This document shows positions 50,101 through 60,640 of a DNA stretch of 64,000 nt, piece after piece; within the stretch, counting starts at the first letter, position 1; each line of letters starts with the position of its first letter. The notes under the pieces were generated by a model. It was not told where the DNA came from. It did not search any database and was given only the letters and a program-made list of their open reading frames with translations. A program made the position numbers and the translations under genes. Source of the DNA: Eudromia elegans (Eukaryota > Chordata > Aves > Tinamiformes > Tinamidae); contig PTEX01000024.1 in the NCBI GenBank assembly GCA_003342815.1, positions 4,787,517 to 4,851,516 of the forward strand. The letters run 5' to 3'.

Positions 50101-51247
50101 TATATTCATGTGGAAAGAAAAAAAAGTGGAAACAGAAAATACCTAGTCCTCTCTTTGGTGGGCTCCGAATTTATATTTTTGGTATCAAAGAGCGAACATG
50201 ATGAACTTCTGGCCCCGGCAGATTGGAACACAAGAAAAGCACTGGGGAAAAGTAGCCCAAAAGGGCTGGCTTTCCCATCACGATCTGTGTTACCTGCTTG
50301 AGAGAACGCCAGTCTCTGCAGGTGGATACTGAGGTGCAAACCTGTGGCCTCCTCATTCTTATAGGAGGTATGGCATCTTGCTTGCCAACCGGCTTTGAGC
50401 TTCCTATTAATTCCACTTCAGCTTAGGACCGTTTTCCTGGAGGCTGCACCAAAAAGAAGCACTTTCTTTTGGGTACAAAAGAAATAGCTGGTAAGTGTGC
50501 ACAGACAGCTTCTCACTTCAGCAGGACAGACTTTCCAGCACCTCTAGAGATCCCACTGTTTTCATTTGGATAAACAAGATGCCATCTACCATCTGCCGTG
50601 TCCCGCCGCCTCTGTCAGGAAGTGTGGTTTAGAGAATTCTTCCAACTGGAAGAGTCTCAGCGCTCTCTGCCTTTCAATGGTATCTTCTTTTTGCAGTCCA
50701 GAGGTTCTCAAATTTAGTTTTGAAAAAAGAAGTCTAGGGGAAAGAAAAAAGGCCTTGAAGAAATAAAGTCAATTTTGCTTAAAAATATGCAAAAACAAAC
50801 AGCAACAAAGCAGAAATCACATTTTTATCTTCTTGCTATGTGCATTTCCCCAGAGCCTGGCAATTAGGCTTCTTTTTATCCCTCCCACACACTAGCATCA
50901 ATAAGAGAGGTTCCACCAGCCAAGTGTCACCACAAGCCTCCCAAACACCTCTATTCTCAGGCTGTATCCTTTCATCCATGCAGAATTTAAGAAGCCTTCA
51001 GGAAAGCATTCTTCCTTGGGAAGGAGGCTCTCCTCCCAAGTCCTCACCTGTGCCAAAAAGCTCCCAAATCCGTGCTGGTCCTGCAGAACTCGGCCTTTTG
51101 TGTGAGCAGTGAAAGGGATGAAGCAGAGCTTGCGAGCCAGGCTTGGAGTGCCCTGAGGAGCTCAGGTGCAGCTGGGACCTCACCCCTAGCACTTCTGCGC
51201 CCACAGTTGACCCCCATGTGCACAGGTTGCTGTCTATGAGTGAGATG
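47101..51247. other. No recognised gene; AT-rich then GC-richer
   Basis: From 47.1 to 48.6 kb the DNA has the AT-rich texture of the regulatory candidate before it. From 48.7 to 49.4 kb it is GC-richer, with a tandem duplication and a weak acceptor/donor pair around 49174-49217. No gene is supported. Confidence 0.5.
48743..48790 (+). repeat. Tandem duplication, 26-bp period
   Basis: A 22-bp unit starting TCGTGTTCC and ending in GGCCCC plus three bases occurs twice. The three differences are all transitions. Confidence 0.8.
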
Positions 51248-51293
51248 ACTTTTCCTAAAGTTTTAGCAAGACTTTTACTAAAGTTTTTGCAAG
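51248..51293 (+). repeat. Tandem duplication, two 23-bp copies
   Basis: Two adjacent 23-bp copies of the form ACTTTT-CTAAAGTTTT-GCAAG differ at two positions. It is a simple local duplication. Confidence 0.85.
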
Positions 51294-51369
51294 AAGTTCT
51301 GCCAAATCTGGTCTGCAATCGTATAAATAGGAACACAGGGATTGTGATCTTTTGTGCTAGATGTGAGGG

Positions 51370-51535
51370 GGAGGCGAGCGAGGAACGTGCTCGTGCCTGC
51401 GTGGAAGAGCAGCCCTTGCCAGAAGGGCCGCGGGCCTTGGATGCTGCTCCGCTCCTGGAGGGAGAGACGCTGGCGTGCGTGGGGCAGGGCCGACGCCGCC
51501 TGTGGCTGCGGCCGGCTCCCGTCGCTGTGCGAGGC
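51370..51535. promoter_or_regulatory. CpG-rich pocket overlapping a 179-codon open frame
   Basis: About 20 CpGs occur in 165 bp (for example GGCCGACGCCGCC and GCGGCCGGC). A 179-codon frame on the minus strand (51537 to 50998) begins here. Its first 50 residues are Arg/Ala/Ser-rich, as any frame in CpG-rich DNA would be, and no domain is recognisable. Confidence 0.28.
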
Positions 51536-53964
51536 AATGTTTAGAAAACAGAGTCCTCACATCAAACCACGTGTCACGCAAGTGTTCCGTGTCAAGGAAA
51601 ATAGCCTACGGCCCTTTTCCTCACATTTGCTGTTGTGACAGCTAGACAACCTGGTCCAAAAATTTATTCCGGGCTTTAATCAGGAAAAATTGCTGTGATC
51701 TCCGAGGTTGGGCTTTGCAGTTCTTGAAAGGGATTACGTGATTTAGCAGGAAGAAGGCGCTTGCTCACTGTGTGCGCGGCCTGTGGTCACCGTGAGAACC
51801 GTGCATGTTTGTGCACTGCCTGCTGAACGAGCAGCAATGCTCTTGTTTCCCTGTCATCTCTGCACAGCAACCATGCAGCGGAGCGGCCTCAGAGCCATCG
51901 CTCAGGCTGTGTTTCCTTCTGTACAGCCACAAGCAGATGCTTTCGAGCACCCGTGTGACCCCTGAGTGCCGCATTCATTCTGTGCTGCTTGGGTTTGCTT
52001 TGCTTCATTCCGTATTTGTGTGTTAAGCACTGCCTTGTTGCATTGCTGTGCTGCATCCGCAGACCAGGCCCAGCAACCTGCGGGATGCCAGGGCACTCCC
52101 AGACTTGACTTTGGTCACCAATTCAGGGCCCAGGTACAATTTCCACATGGCTAGAATAAGATTTCTCCTGCTTGTGTTATAGAGGAAAGTTTGCCTTTGG
52201 TTAAGGACAGCAACGTCAATGTAGGTTCAGCTGACATGCCCTGGTTGCTCCCATCTTAACGTGGACTAGGAAGATCACAGTGCTCATAAGTGTCTCCTTT
52301 TCAGGTTTGGGGGACTCTGAGTCTTTTCTGAAAAGAGGAGGCATTAAAACATAGAGATGAGCTAGGGTTTAAAAAGGTAAACACAAACCAGACCCCAAAC
52401 GGACAGGTTTTTAGGCCAATGTGCAATTTCTCTGACAGGCAATACAGTTTTCTTGTATGTATAATAAACCCCAGTAATCAGCCTTGCTCTGAGCTGCCAC
52501 AGCCCACACGTTCCCGTGGTGCAGCTCTGGTCTCCCTCACTGATGTGTGCTATTTCTGAACTAAAGCATAAGGTTGATCATCCCTGCTGTTCTGCCCTGC
52601 AAGCAGGAGTAAAAAAGGTCGACTACTGTGTTCAGGCAGCATCAAATTACTGTAAAACAAGTGAGAGACTGCAGCGATATGTGGTGAATCTCAGCACCTT
52701 CGGTTTTCTTTCGGGTTTTTATTCTAAATAGGTCACAAACTGTTGCGTTCCTGACAGAAGCCACGTCACGTCTCCTCCCTTCCGAATTAATATACAGCAT
52801 GGAGCTGCGTACGAACCCTGTTTGCAACGGGACATGCTGAGGACACCTGGAGTGCTTTGTCTGAGCTGTGTAATGAGCCCGGTGTCTCGAACCAACTTCC
52901 AGGCGGTCTTAGGGCTCCATACAATAAAAAGACCATAGAAAGTATGCAAAATTGTGTAGGGGGTAATAGCATCAGACCGAGCTCCGGGGTAGATATATGA
53001 AAGGAATTAGGCCCTTCTTAACCACCCGCGGTGTCCCCAGGCCGTCCCGGCAGGTCCTCAATACCTGCTCAGAGCCACCTGGCCCTGAGCACGTGCGGTC
53101 ACCTGGGTCTTGCTCCTGGCCGTGCCCCATGGTGCCCAAACCGTGGCAGGTTGTCTGTGCCAGGTCCCACAGCCCCGCGCTGCCCTCACCGTGCTCTCCA
53201 TCGCAAGCAGAGCTGCTGGCACCTGCAAGACCACCTCAGAATGAGACTTTCCTCGGTCGGAGAGGGCGCGAACCTGTGCCAGGGAGCCACTCCGTGCATC
53301 CGCGTCCCGAGGCTGGCGGCGTAGCTATTGAAGCGTGTGTGCATGAGGGCTGCTGAGGGCTGCAGCGTTCTGCACGGTGTCTCCGACAGGTTGCACAGCT
53401 GCATGACTCAGGCGTTGGGGCTGCTTTTAATTACTTCCATTGAAATTCAGGCGGGGCCCAGACGGCCGCGTCTGGCCTCCGCATTGCTGTTTGGGTTGGA
53501 CTCCGAGCCAGACTGATGTAAATCTGCAACAATGCCCCGAATCCGGTGGCGTCATTCGGTATTTATATCAGCAAGGCTTAGAGTTTGCCCCAGCGTCTCC
53601 AGAACGCCGGAACAGTTTGATTCTGTACGTTCCCTTCGGATGAAGGAGCAGAGAACTGACCCATAACATCAGCGAAGCTGCAGAGCAGGTTTATCCCCGT
53701 GAAACAAGGCAGGTCTCATCCCTCTGCAGGTTTCGGGGCTGGAAGCAGGGCTGCAGAGATCCCACATGCAAGCCCGTGCTTTCTGCAGCCCAGGATAATC
53801 AGGGAAGGGGAGTAAGCCCCTAGGGTTTTGAAGGCTGCTGGTAGCCTTGGAGAGGCTTTGGGAGTTTGTGTGGTTGCTGAACGGGGACAAGGAGAGGACC
53901 CCATGCTCCCCTGGCCCCCGTCAGGCTGCCCTTGCCATGGATGGTGCCAAGGTGGAGTCAGGAG
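51536..53964. other. No recognised gene
   Basis: Moderately GC-rich single-copy DNA, richest near 53.0-53.5 kb. Frames of 60-120 codons occur on both strands without domain content. Confidence 0.5.
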
Positions 53965-54058
53965 CCATGCAAGGACCATGCAAAACCATGCAAAACCATG
54001 CAAGGACCATGCAAAGCTGTGCAAGGACCATGCAAAACCATGCAAGGACCATGCAAAG
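53965..54058. repeat. 10/11-bp minisatellite of CCATGCAA-type units, nine copies
   Basis: Nine head-to-tail units alternate between an 11-bp form (CCATGCAAGGA) and a 10-bp form (CCATGCAAAA or CCATGCAAAG). One 11-bp unit is degenerate (CTGTGCAAGGA). Eight of the nine carry ATGCAA, the core of the POU octamer, on the same strand and about 10.5 bp apart. The unit lacks stop codons, so both strands give repetitive artificial open frames. Flanks are ordinary single-copy DNA: GC-rich on the left and more AT-rich on the right. Confidence 0.95.
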
Positions 54059-57014
54059 GCAAAGCAGAGAGCTGCAGTGGGAGCAAAAGCCTTTACTATA
54101 GTGAAAAACAAGCTAATTTCTTAGTAATTATTTGCCAGACAACATATAACCAAATAGTACAGAACTGTCTACAATGCATCATCAGGTCTTTAGGCCCTGT
54201 TTTTTTTTTTTTTTCCTGTTTGTGGTACGCTGCTCTGGCGCTCAAAGGCTACTGCATCCTGCAGAAGAGCAGAGGAGCAGAGTGATAATTGAACAATTAA
54301 CAAGTGATGTCATAAAACAATGTACTTAAAATGCACAATTAAAATAAGTGAAGCACAAAAAAGATGCAACAGAAAAAAGCATACACATACACGCAAAAAA
54401 AAATCCCAAACAAGTCTCATGTAGCAAGTGAAATATGCAATTTAAAGAAAAAAAATAGCACTGGAGTGGTTAAACAGAGATATGGAATAAACCAGCAAGC
54501 AATACACTAATTTGCTGAAAAATACAGTAATGTTGCAGAAAAACTGTTCTCTGTAGTTAACAAGTTTGGACTGTAAAAGAGTGCTTTGGTGGCTCCCCGT
54601 GTCATTATTTGCCACCAAGACGCTGCGCTGATGGGCTCACAGGGGATCCATGGATCCGCAGTGTGAGCAGCGAGCAGGAAAGCGGCGCTCCCGCCAGGCT
54701 GCTTGCCTGCAGAGCGGTTAGGATCCATGCTCATTCTTTAAAGAGCAGGACTGTGTACAGCACTGCACTCAGAATGACCCCATTAGGAGCATAATCTGCT
54801 GCTACAAATTAGGCGTTTGGTGCGGGGGAGCGGGGGAACGCAGGAAAGCCTGTTTGAAGGGCATGCTAAAAGTGCAATATTTTGGGAGCCCGGCCTGCAT
54901 CTCTGCTCCCGGGGAGGCTGCAGGAGTGATTGCATGGTGGCCTCCTCCTGCGCTTGGTACCAAGGGGCTCACAGGTGGGGAGAAAAACAAAAGACTTCCA
55001 AGGGGCTGCTCAGCGTGGTGCTAATCCAGGCAGCAGGAGCTGTGAGAGGATGCCTGGCTCCCACTGGAGGCTGTCGTGAGGTCCACGGAGCCGCACTGGA
55101 GTTCAGCCACCACGTCCTCCACTCCAGATTCTCCACTTTCACCCAGCACTTTTTTAGACCGAAGAAGTGAATAAAAAAAGCCTTCAAAGTGTGAGGCAGA
55201 CGGGCCTTCCAAGGAAAACCGCTCCTTGGCCGGTGCACAGGAGCTCGTGCATTGCACAGCCTGCTAAGCGCCCTGGAAGCCGTTCAGCCTCGTGCCGGCG
55301 GCCGCGTTAGCGCTCAGCACCGGCCGCCGCTCCCCGCGTCGCCCTGTGGTTAGCGAGCAGCAATCCTGCGCTTCGGAGACAGCGGAAGGGGAACATATGT
55401 TTAAGCAGTAGCCAACTCCCGACCTGCTAAAAACCTGGAGGGTTTTCGCAGAGCAATCTCGGCATTGGAACCAATGAGGAGGGGTAGGGGTGTCCTCAGC
55501 AGCCGCTGCTCCCTAGGGTGGTTTCTGGAGTGAGGATCCAGGGCATGTGGTTGTTGCTCTTGCACCATCGCTGACATGAGGTCGTTGGGAAGGAGGAGTG
55601 TGCGTTTCATGGAGTGAAAGAAGGGGAACTGGAGCTAGAGACATACGGGTGCTGGGCCTGACAAACCCATCACTTCACCTTTCCAGATTCAAACGGGTCC
55701 CTTTAGTCAATACACTTTGTGACAAAAATATGCCTATCTCATTAGAAGCCGGGAGGACGTAGTAACAAAATCCTTTCTGCTTTATAGTTCTTTTCTAAAG
55801 GCTACATTTTGATTTGGTTTCCTTAAGGTTACTTGGTCACCTGCTCATTTCTTTTTGGATATTGTAGGATTCTGTTATTTACTGCTCAAGCAATTCCAAA
55901 AACTGCTCTACTGACATTTCACGGTATTTAGTATTGACCAAACACTCTATGATAAATCTTTATAATACTCCAGAGAGACCATCAAGGGAGCAGTTACAAA
56001 TATATACATTGCAGCATGTTGTGTTCTGGGTTAAACGAAACACAAAGCAGCATCCCCAGCCTGCGTACTAATGGGGCCATCAGTATTCCATCACGCTCCA
56101 GCTGCAGGTATGGTGGTTGCCATTAAGACATCAACAGTTGTCGATTGCTGCTGATGGGCGCTGATGGATCACCCTTCCCCTGGGTGTGCAGCCAAGGAGC
56201 CGGGGAATGTAATAACGCCACTCACTGCCCCATGGATCGCTCCGAGCAACCTGGGAACGGAGGGCACCTCCGCATGGAGGTGTGGACTGACCCACTGCTG
56301 TGCAGCCACTCCTGGTTCTTCCCCCAGAACCAGAAAGCTGCTCTTTGTTTTTCAGTACAAACCAGTTATCCCTGGCCATGCTGAACTGCACCACTCCGAC
56401 TGCCCTACAGCAAGTGGTCTCCTGTATGTGCTCTGATGATGGATTACCAATGGGAGTACCGATGGGAGTAGCTTGGTATCCAGAGGTGACCAAGGTGGGA
56501 TGTGTGGATGGTGGTGGTGCATTATTGCTGTTCACCCAAACTTGTGATGTAGGGACTCCTGGGTCCTTAAATCCCACGTTGGGATGCTCGTCACGGCAGA
56601 CGCTGCCATCCTGAATGCTCCACGACACGGAACATTCTCAAGCTTTCAGAAAGTTGCAGACTAGTTTTGAGTTTGGGGTAATTTATTGCCAAGTTGATTT
56701 CGCCATCATTAGCTTTTATATGTTCAAACAAGGTTTAATTCTGTTTGGAAGATGCAGACGTGTGTACCACTAGATAATACCCTGTTTATTTTACTGACTA
56801 ATTCATCACTTAAAGTGCAGGACTATAGGTGGAGAGACCAAGACTTATGCACAGTCCCATACCCCTAAATCAGGCCAATAAAAGTTAAATTCACACTGTT
56901 TGCAAGCACTTTATGCAGATGGAAAATGTCACCTTGTCTGAAATACTTTATGGCACAATGCAGGAGCAAAAAGAAATCCCACAGTGAGAGATTAAAAAGC
57001 TTCACTAATGCTTA
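54059..57014. other. No recognised gene
   Basis: An AT-rich part with T and A runs (54.1-54.6 kb) is followed by mixed DNA with one CpG pocket. A 165-codon minus-strand frame at 56131-56628 has no recognisable features. Confidence 0.5.
55262..55390. promoter_or_regulatory. Short CpG-rich pocket
   Basis: About 20 CpGs occur in about 130 bp, including GCCGGCGGCCGCG and CCGGCCGCCGC. No associated exon is recognised. Confidence 0.27.
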
Positions 57015-57550
57015 GCTGGGAGGCACGCGCTTCCGCGCTGCCTCCTCCCCGTGCGGCACGTCGGCTCTTCCAGGACGGAAGCAGCCCCTCGGGAATGGCA
57101 CCGCCTGCGTGCCCGCCTGCTCCTAGCTGCGTTTTAAGCCGGCCTTCCTTAAGGCTCAGCCTGGCTAAACGGAGCTGGAAGCCCGAGGGAAGCCAGGCAG
57201 CACCCGGCCTTGTCGCACATTGGGATGCTCAGCCTGGCTGTGGCTTCAGCCACGGGAAGCCCGCAAGATCCTCATTCGCAGCCCCATTCCATGCCACCTT
57301 GCACGTGCCGGAGCAAAACCAACAGGCTCCAGAGCCCCATTCCCGGGCAGCTCCTGCTCTCCGGAGCAGTGTGATAGCTGGTGGCTGCAGGTGACCCTCC
57401 TCTCGCCCGCCCGTTCCAGCCCAGGCTCGTCCCCACCACGAAACCCTCGTGAACCAGCCTGGATTCCCCTGCAAGCACCTCCCTCCGGAAGCCTTCACCC
57501 CTCTCATCGCCTCCCTCCCAGGGCTCTGCCGACAGTAGGCGCAGCACTAA
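57015..57550. promoter_or_regulatory. Broad GC/CpG-rich block
   Basis: This is the longest GC-rich stretch in the window, about 530 bp, with regularly spaced CpGs and several open frames up to 128 codons on both strands. No codon-level or domain evidence favours any frame. A candidate AT-rich conserved block follows directly at 57590, as seen around developmental regulatory elements. Confidence 0.3.
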
Positions 57551-57589
57551 ATGCTCCGAGAACGTTTTTACGGTGGGGAAGTGGGGACT

Positions 57590-57740
57590 CTGCAAACAGC
57601 TAATGGGTGTATTTCAATTCCCTATTAATTGCATATTTATTACCCGGCTGCTGGAAGGAAATGTCATGTTACGTTGATTAAAGCTTTGCAAGCTGTACAG
57701 TAAATATTTTAAACAAAAAAGGTTTTGATCTCTGTTGCCG
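57590..57740. promoter_or_regulatory. Candidate conserved non-coding element
   Basis: AT-rich sequence follows a GC-rich block, with CTATTAATTGCATATT, a GTTGATTAAAGCTTTG stretch and a TCF/LEF-like TTTGATCT. It is repeat-free. Inference from motif texture only. Confidence 0.2.
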
Positions 57741-57894
57741 TTGGGAAGGGTGGGGGGAAAGCTGCCATTAGAGCTGCTATAATTAGGAAGCTCCATTACA
57801 GGCAGCATTTCCCACAGGCTCCTCAACATGCTCCGTGTGTGCACTGGCGTGTATTTAGGCAGAATAGTATTTTATCCAAGTATATGTATGAATG

Positions 57895-57921
57895 ATATAT
57901 ATATATTTTTATATATATATT
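57895..57921. repeat. AT-rich perfect inverted repeat
   Basis: Two ATAT... arms of about 11-12 bp flank a short T-rich spacer, forming a self-complementary hairpin or cruciform-prone site. It is more likely simple sequence than a functional stem. Confidence 0.7.
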
Positions 57922-58664
57922 ATGCGTGAAGGAAGGGGAGAAGGCTGTGCTGCTATCTCATGTCTGGTAGATGTGCAATATACAAGATTTATTGAAACAG
58001 GAGGAAAGAAAAGAGGGGTCCATGTGCCCTGATGGAAGTTTGAGGATTGAGTGAGTGGGCTGCCTGGACAGCACACATGCGTGGGCCTGTGCGTGGTTCT
58101 CCCAGGAAATACCAGGTCTCTGCACATCCCCTTCTGGTGTCCCACACGTCGGGTGTCAGGGGTGAGCCGTGTGCCCATGGAGATGTAGCTGGGCAGGCTT
58201 CTGTAAGTGCTACCCAGACCCTCCAAGAGCTGTCCAGCCACACACACCCAGAGCCTTCCCTCCCAACCATCCGTGCGATGTTGTCAACGTGTTACAAGCG
58301 CAGAGATACAAGAGAAAAAGCACTCCAGATTTCTGACACACCGAATCATCTTCATCTTTTCCCATCGAGCCACTGCTCACCTTCCACACAAAAAGACTTT
58401 ATAAGGAAGAAAACCAGCAAAACTACAGCTGTAATAGATGCCCAGCAGAAGTTCTGCTTCTTTGCCTGCTTTTCAGGGGGTTGGGTTTGCATGGGTTTGG
58501 TTTTGGGGCTGCACCCAGCACCCTGGTTTGCCGCATCCTGTCGTGTCCACGGCTGCCTTGTGCTTTTCAACCCAGGTTATTCCCAGAAACTCAGCTGTTC
58601 TGAATCTCCCAGCTAGCCAGTAGTGACACACACACTGTTACACAGTAAACAGTGGACTGTGGTG

Positions 58665-58930
58665 TCCTCCTGCCGCGGAGAGCATCGCTGCCTGGGCACG
58701 GGCCAGGGCAGCTCCCGCGGCGCGAGCGTCACCGCATCTGTCAGCGATTAGAGCAGACATCCATCCCGGCCAGCCAAACGGGCACGGAGACCTGCACGGG
58801 ACAGGACAAGCTGCAGCGACACCAACCCAGGAGCGACGGCTCCGAACCAACGAGCCAAGCGCTTCGTGGCTCGACCTCGAGGAGTCGTGGCCGGCCAGGA
58901 GGGCGTCCTGAGGGTGCTCAAGCAGCCAGG
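58665..58930. promoter_or_regulatory. CpG-dense pocket, candidate CpG island
   Basis: Dense CpG over about 265 bp includes CCCGCGGCGCGAGCG and GGCTCGACCTCGAGG. Of all the pockets it comes closest to a classic CpG island by eye. Minus-strand candidates at 59340-60036 run toward it rather than away from it, so it would not be their promoter. Confidence 0.35.
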
Positions 58931-59339
58931 AGCAGGACCAGCCCCGGGCTGGGAGACCTGCCCGCAGGCCAAGCTGTGCCAAGCTTTTCTCCTTTCACGT
59001 ACTCTTCATTACTGGCTTCATGTCTGATTTTCTGTGATCCTCATTAGTTGTGGAGGACATGGGCCTCCAAGCACGGCAGATGGGAGGTGATGCACCCACA
59101 CCGTGCGAGCAAGGTGGTCACATCTACGTTCAAGCCCATCTTCAGCTTTCAGATTGTGCTAGCAAAGATTTGGTCTTTGAATGCAGGTGTGCAAAAAGGA
59201 ATATTGAATTTCCCTGAGTAGCCCTTAAAACAGCTGTGCTGTGCTGCAGTCTCATGTTATTTTCCCATGAAGCTCGTGGGAGCGTCACAGGCAAATCTAT
59301 GAGCAATTTTAGGGAGCAAAATTTTTTGTCATCTCTTAC

Positions 59340-59385
59340 CTCAGTATTTGCCTCAGCTTGTTTTCTACAGTGGCTCTTCTTGGAG
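59340..59385 (-). other. Candidate 46-nt exon following 59911-60036
   Basis: On the minus strand the acceptor CTGCCTCTCCTGCAATCACACAG and the donor GAG, GTAAGA enclose 46 nt. One frame is open (SKKSHCRKQAEANTE) and is in phase with an open frame of the candidate exon 525 bp upstream. The phase agreement is mild support for a spliced transcript; one chance in a few would do the same. Confidence 0.2.
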
Positions 59386-59910
59386 CTGTGTGATTGCAGG
59401 AGAGGCAGCAGTTATTAACAGTAAAACAAGTTTCGATCTCTTATGGTGGTACATAAAGGCTTGAAAGTGTGAACCTTCAAAGGCACAAAATGCAGAAGCA
59501 AAACCAAAAATTATTCAAAATTTTTTTTCAACAAGGTTTTTTGAAATCCATTTTGAAATTCTAAGGGGCCTTATGTTTGATTTTTTAAACAAGACTTGGC
59601 AACACTAGAACTAAATGAGCCGTATTTACATCTCACTGATTTCTGTGAATGAAAGGGCAGGAGCAGGGGGGAGGAGGGACTTCCATTTGGCAAGCCCCAG
59701 TGCAGGAAGAAAGAGAAATTAAATAAACAAAGCAGGAACAGCGTACTTTCAAAAAGAATCAAACAGCATGGACCATTAATGTTTTAAGAGATAGGAGCTG
59801 TATGTGAGCCAGCCATCCCCAAGATATTTATTCCCTATCTTTAAAAGAGGGAATTGCATTAGAACAGGTAGAATCTTTCAAGGCAGGGGAAGATTTTTAA
59901 GGGCACTCAC

Positions 59911-60036
59911 CATACTTTAAAGAAGACTTCAAAAAACCATCTCCAGCGCTGAGCTGAATAAGTTGGAGAGATTTGTAGGTTACAGCAAGGGAGAGTGATG
60001 GGAATACATATGGAGCGAGCTGCACCGCGCTGGTTC
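59911..60036 (-). other. Candidate exon, 126 nt, two frames open
   Basis: On the minus strand the acceptor GGTTTGTTTACTGCAG and the donor ATG, GTGAGT enclose 126 nt, a multiple of three. Two of the three frames are open throughout. The frame entered after one base would leave two bases at the donor. Those are completed in phase by the next minus-strand candidate at 59340-59385, giving a continuous open frame across the junction. Neither peptide is recognisable, so a coding assignment is not made. Confidence 0.25.
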
Positions 60037-60479
60037 CTGCAGTAAACAAACCTCCCCAAACTAACAGAGCAGGATGCGGCTCGGGAACGAATGGCTTCAC
60101 ATCTAGAGATACTTTTTAAAGCAAGACAAGGAGCTGCATAAACACCGGTCTGGGGCTATAAACTATTGTGGAGCGAAAGCAGAAAGCAAAGTGGTCCTGG
60201 CCGTTGCATCGGTGAGGAAGAACGCAACTACACGGGCCGCTCTTCACAGGCTGAGATGTAGCCTTGAGGAAGCTAACCCCTGAAGGCTTTGAAATTAAAA
60301 ATGATGAAAAAGAAGAAGTTTTCATTACAAAGGAGGACAGCATAACACAGCTATAGAGGCAGAGCTTCAAACGGTGCTGCTTTAAATCTGCAACAAAGCC
60401 AGCAACTCCACGGGAAGAAAGGGAGCGGGCGCCTCTATTCATGCCGCACCATCAAGGGCAGCGTGCGCCCGGCTCTCTG

Positions 60480-60640
60480 CGCATCCCGGGCCGTTTGTGA
60501 GAGTGAACTGTTTCATCTCCAGCAAAGAGACATTATCATTAATTGACTTGCACGGTGCTTTTCACTAATGGCTGGGTGCTGTAAAGCAGAGATACTGTAA
60601 TCACGCTGAGAGTTTGAAAATTAGCAAAAAGAGTGCCGGG
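60480..60640. promoter_or_regulatory. Candidate conserved non-coding element
   Basis: It contains CATTATCATTAATTGAC, CACTAATGGC and GTAATCACGC, homeodomain-type cores within repeat-free DNA. It lies about 450 bp from a minus-strand candidate exon. Inference from motif texture only. Confidence 0.2.

Noticed and set aside
50998-51537. 179-codon minus-strand open frame as a gene
   Set aside because: The Arg/Ala/Ser-rich first third is explained by CpG content, and the rest has no family features.
53847-54111. Repetitive open frames on both strands over the 10/11-bp minisatellite
   Set aside because: The repeat unit lacks stops in several frames. The peptides are by-products, not a gene.
54200-54214. 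T15 run as a strong acceptor tract
   Set aside because: No AG at a usable distance with a partner donor was found.
58047-58616. 189-codon plus-strand open frame, the longest in the window
   Set aside because: No domain, signal or codon evidence. Overlapping long frames occur on the other strand in the same GC-rich DNA, and there is no promoter or splice context.
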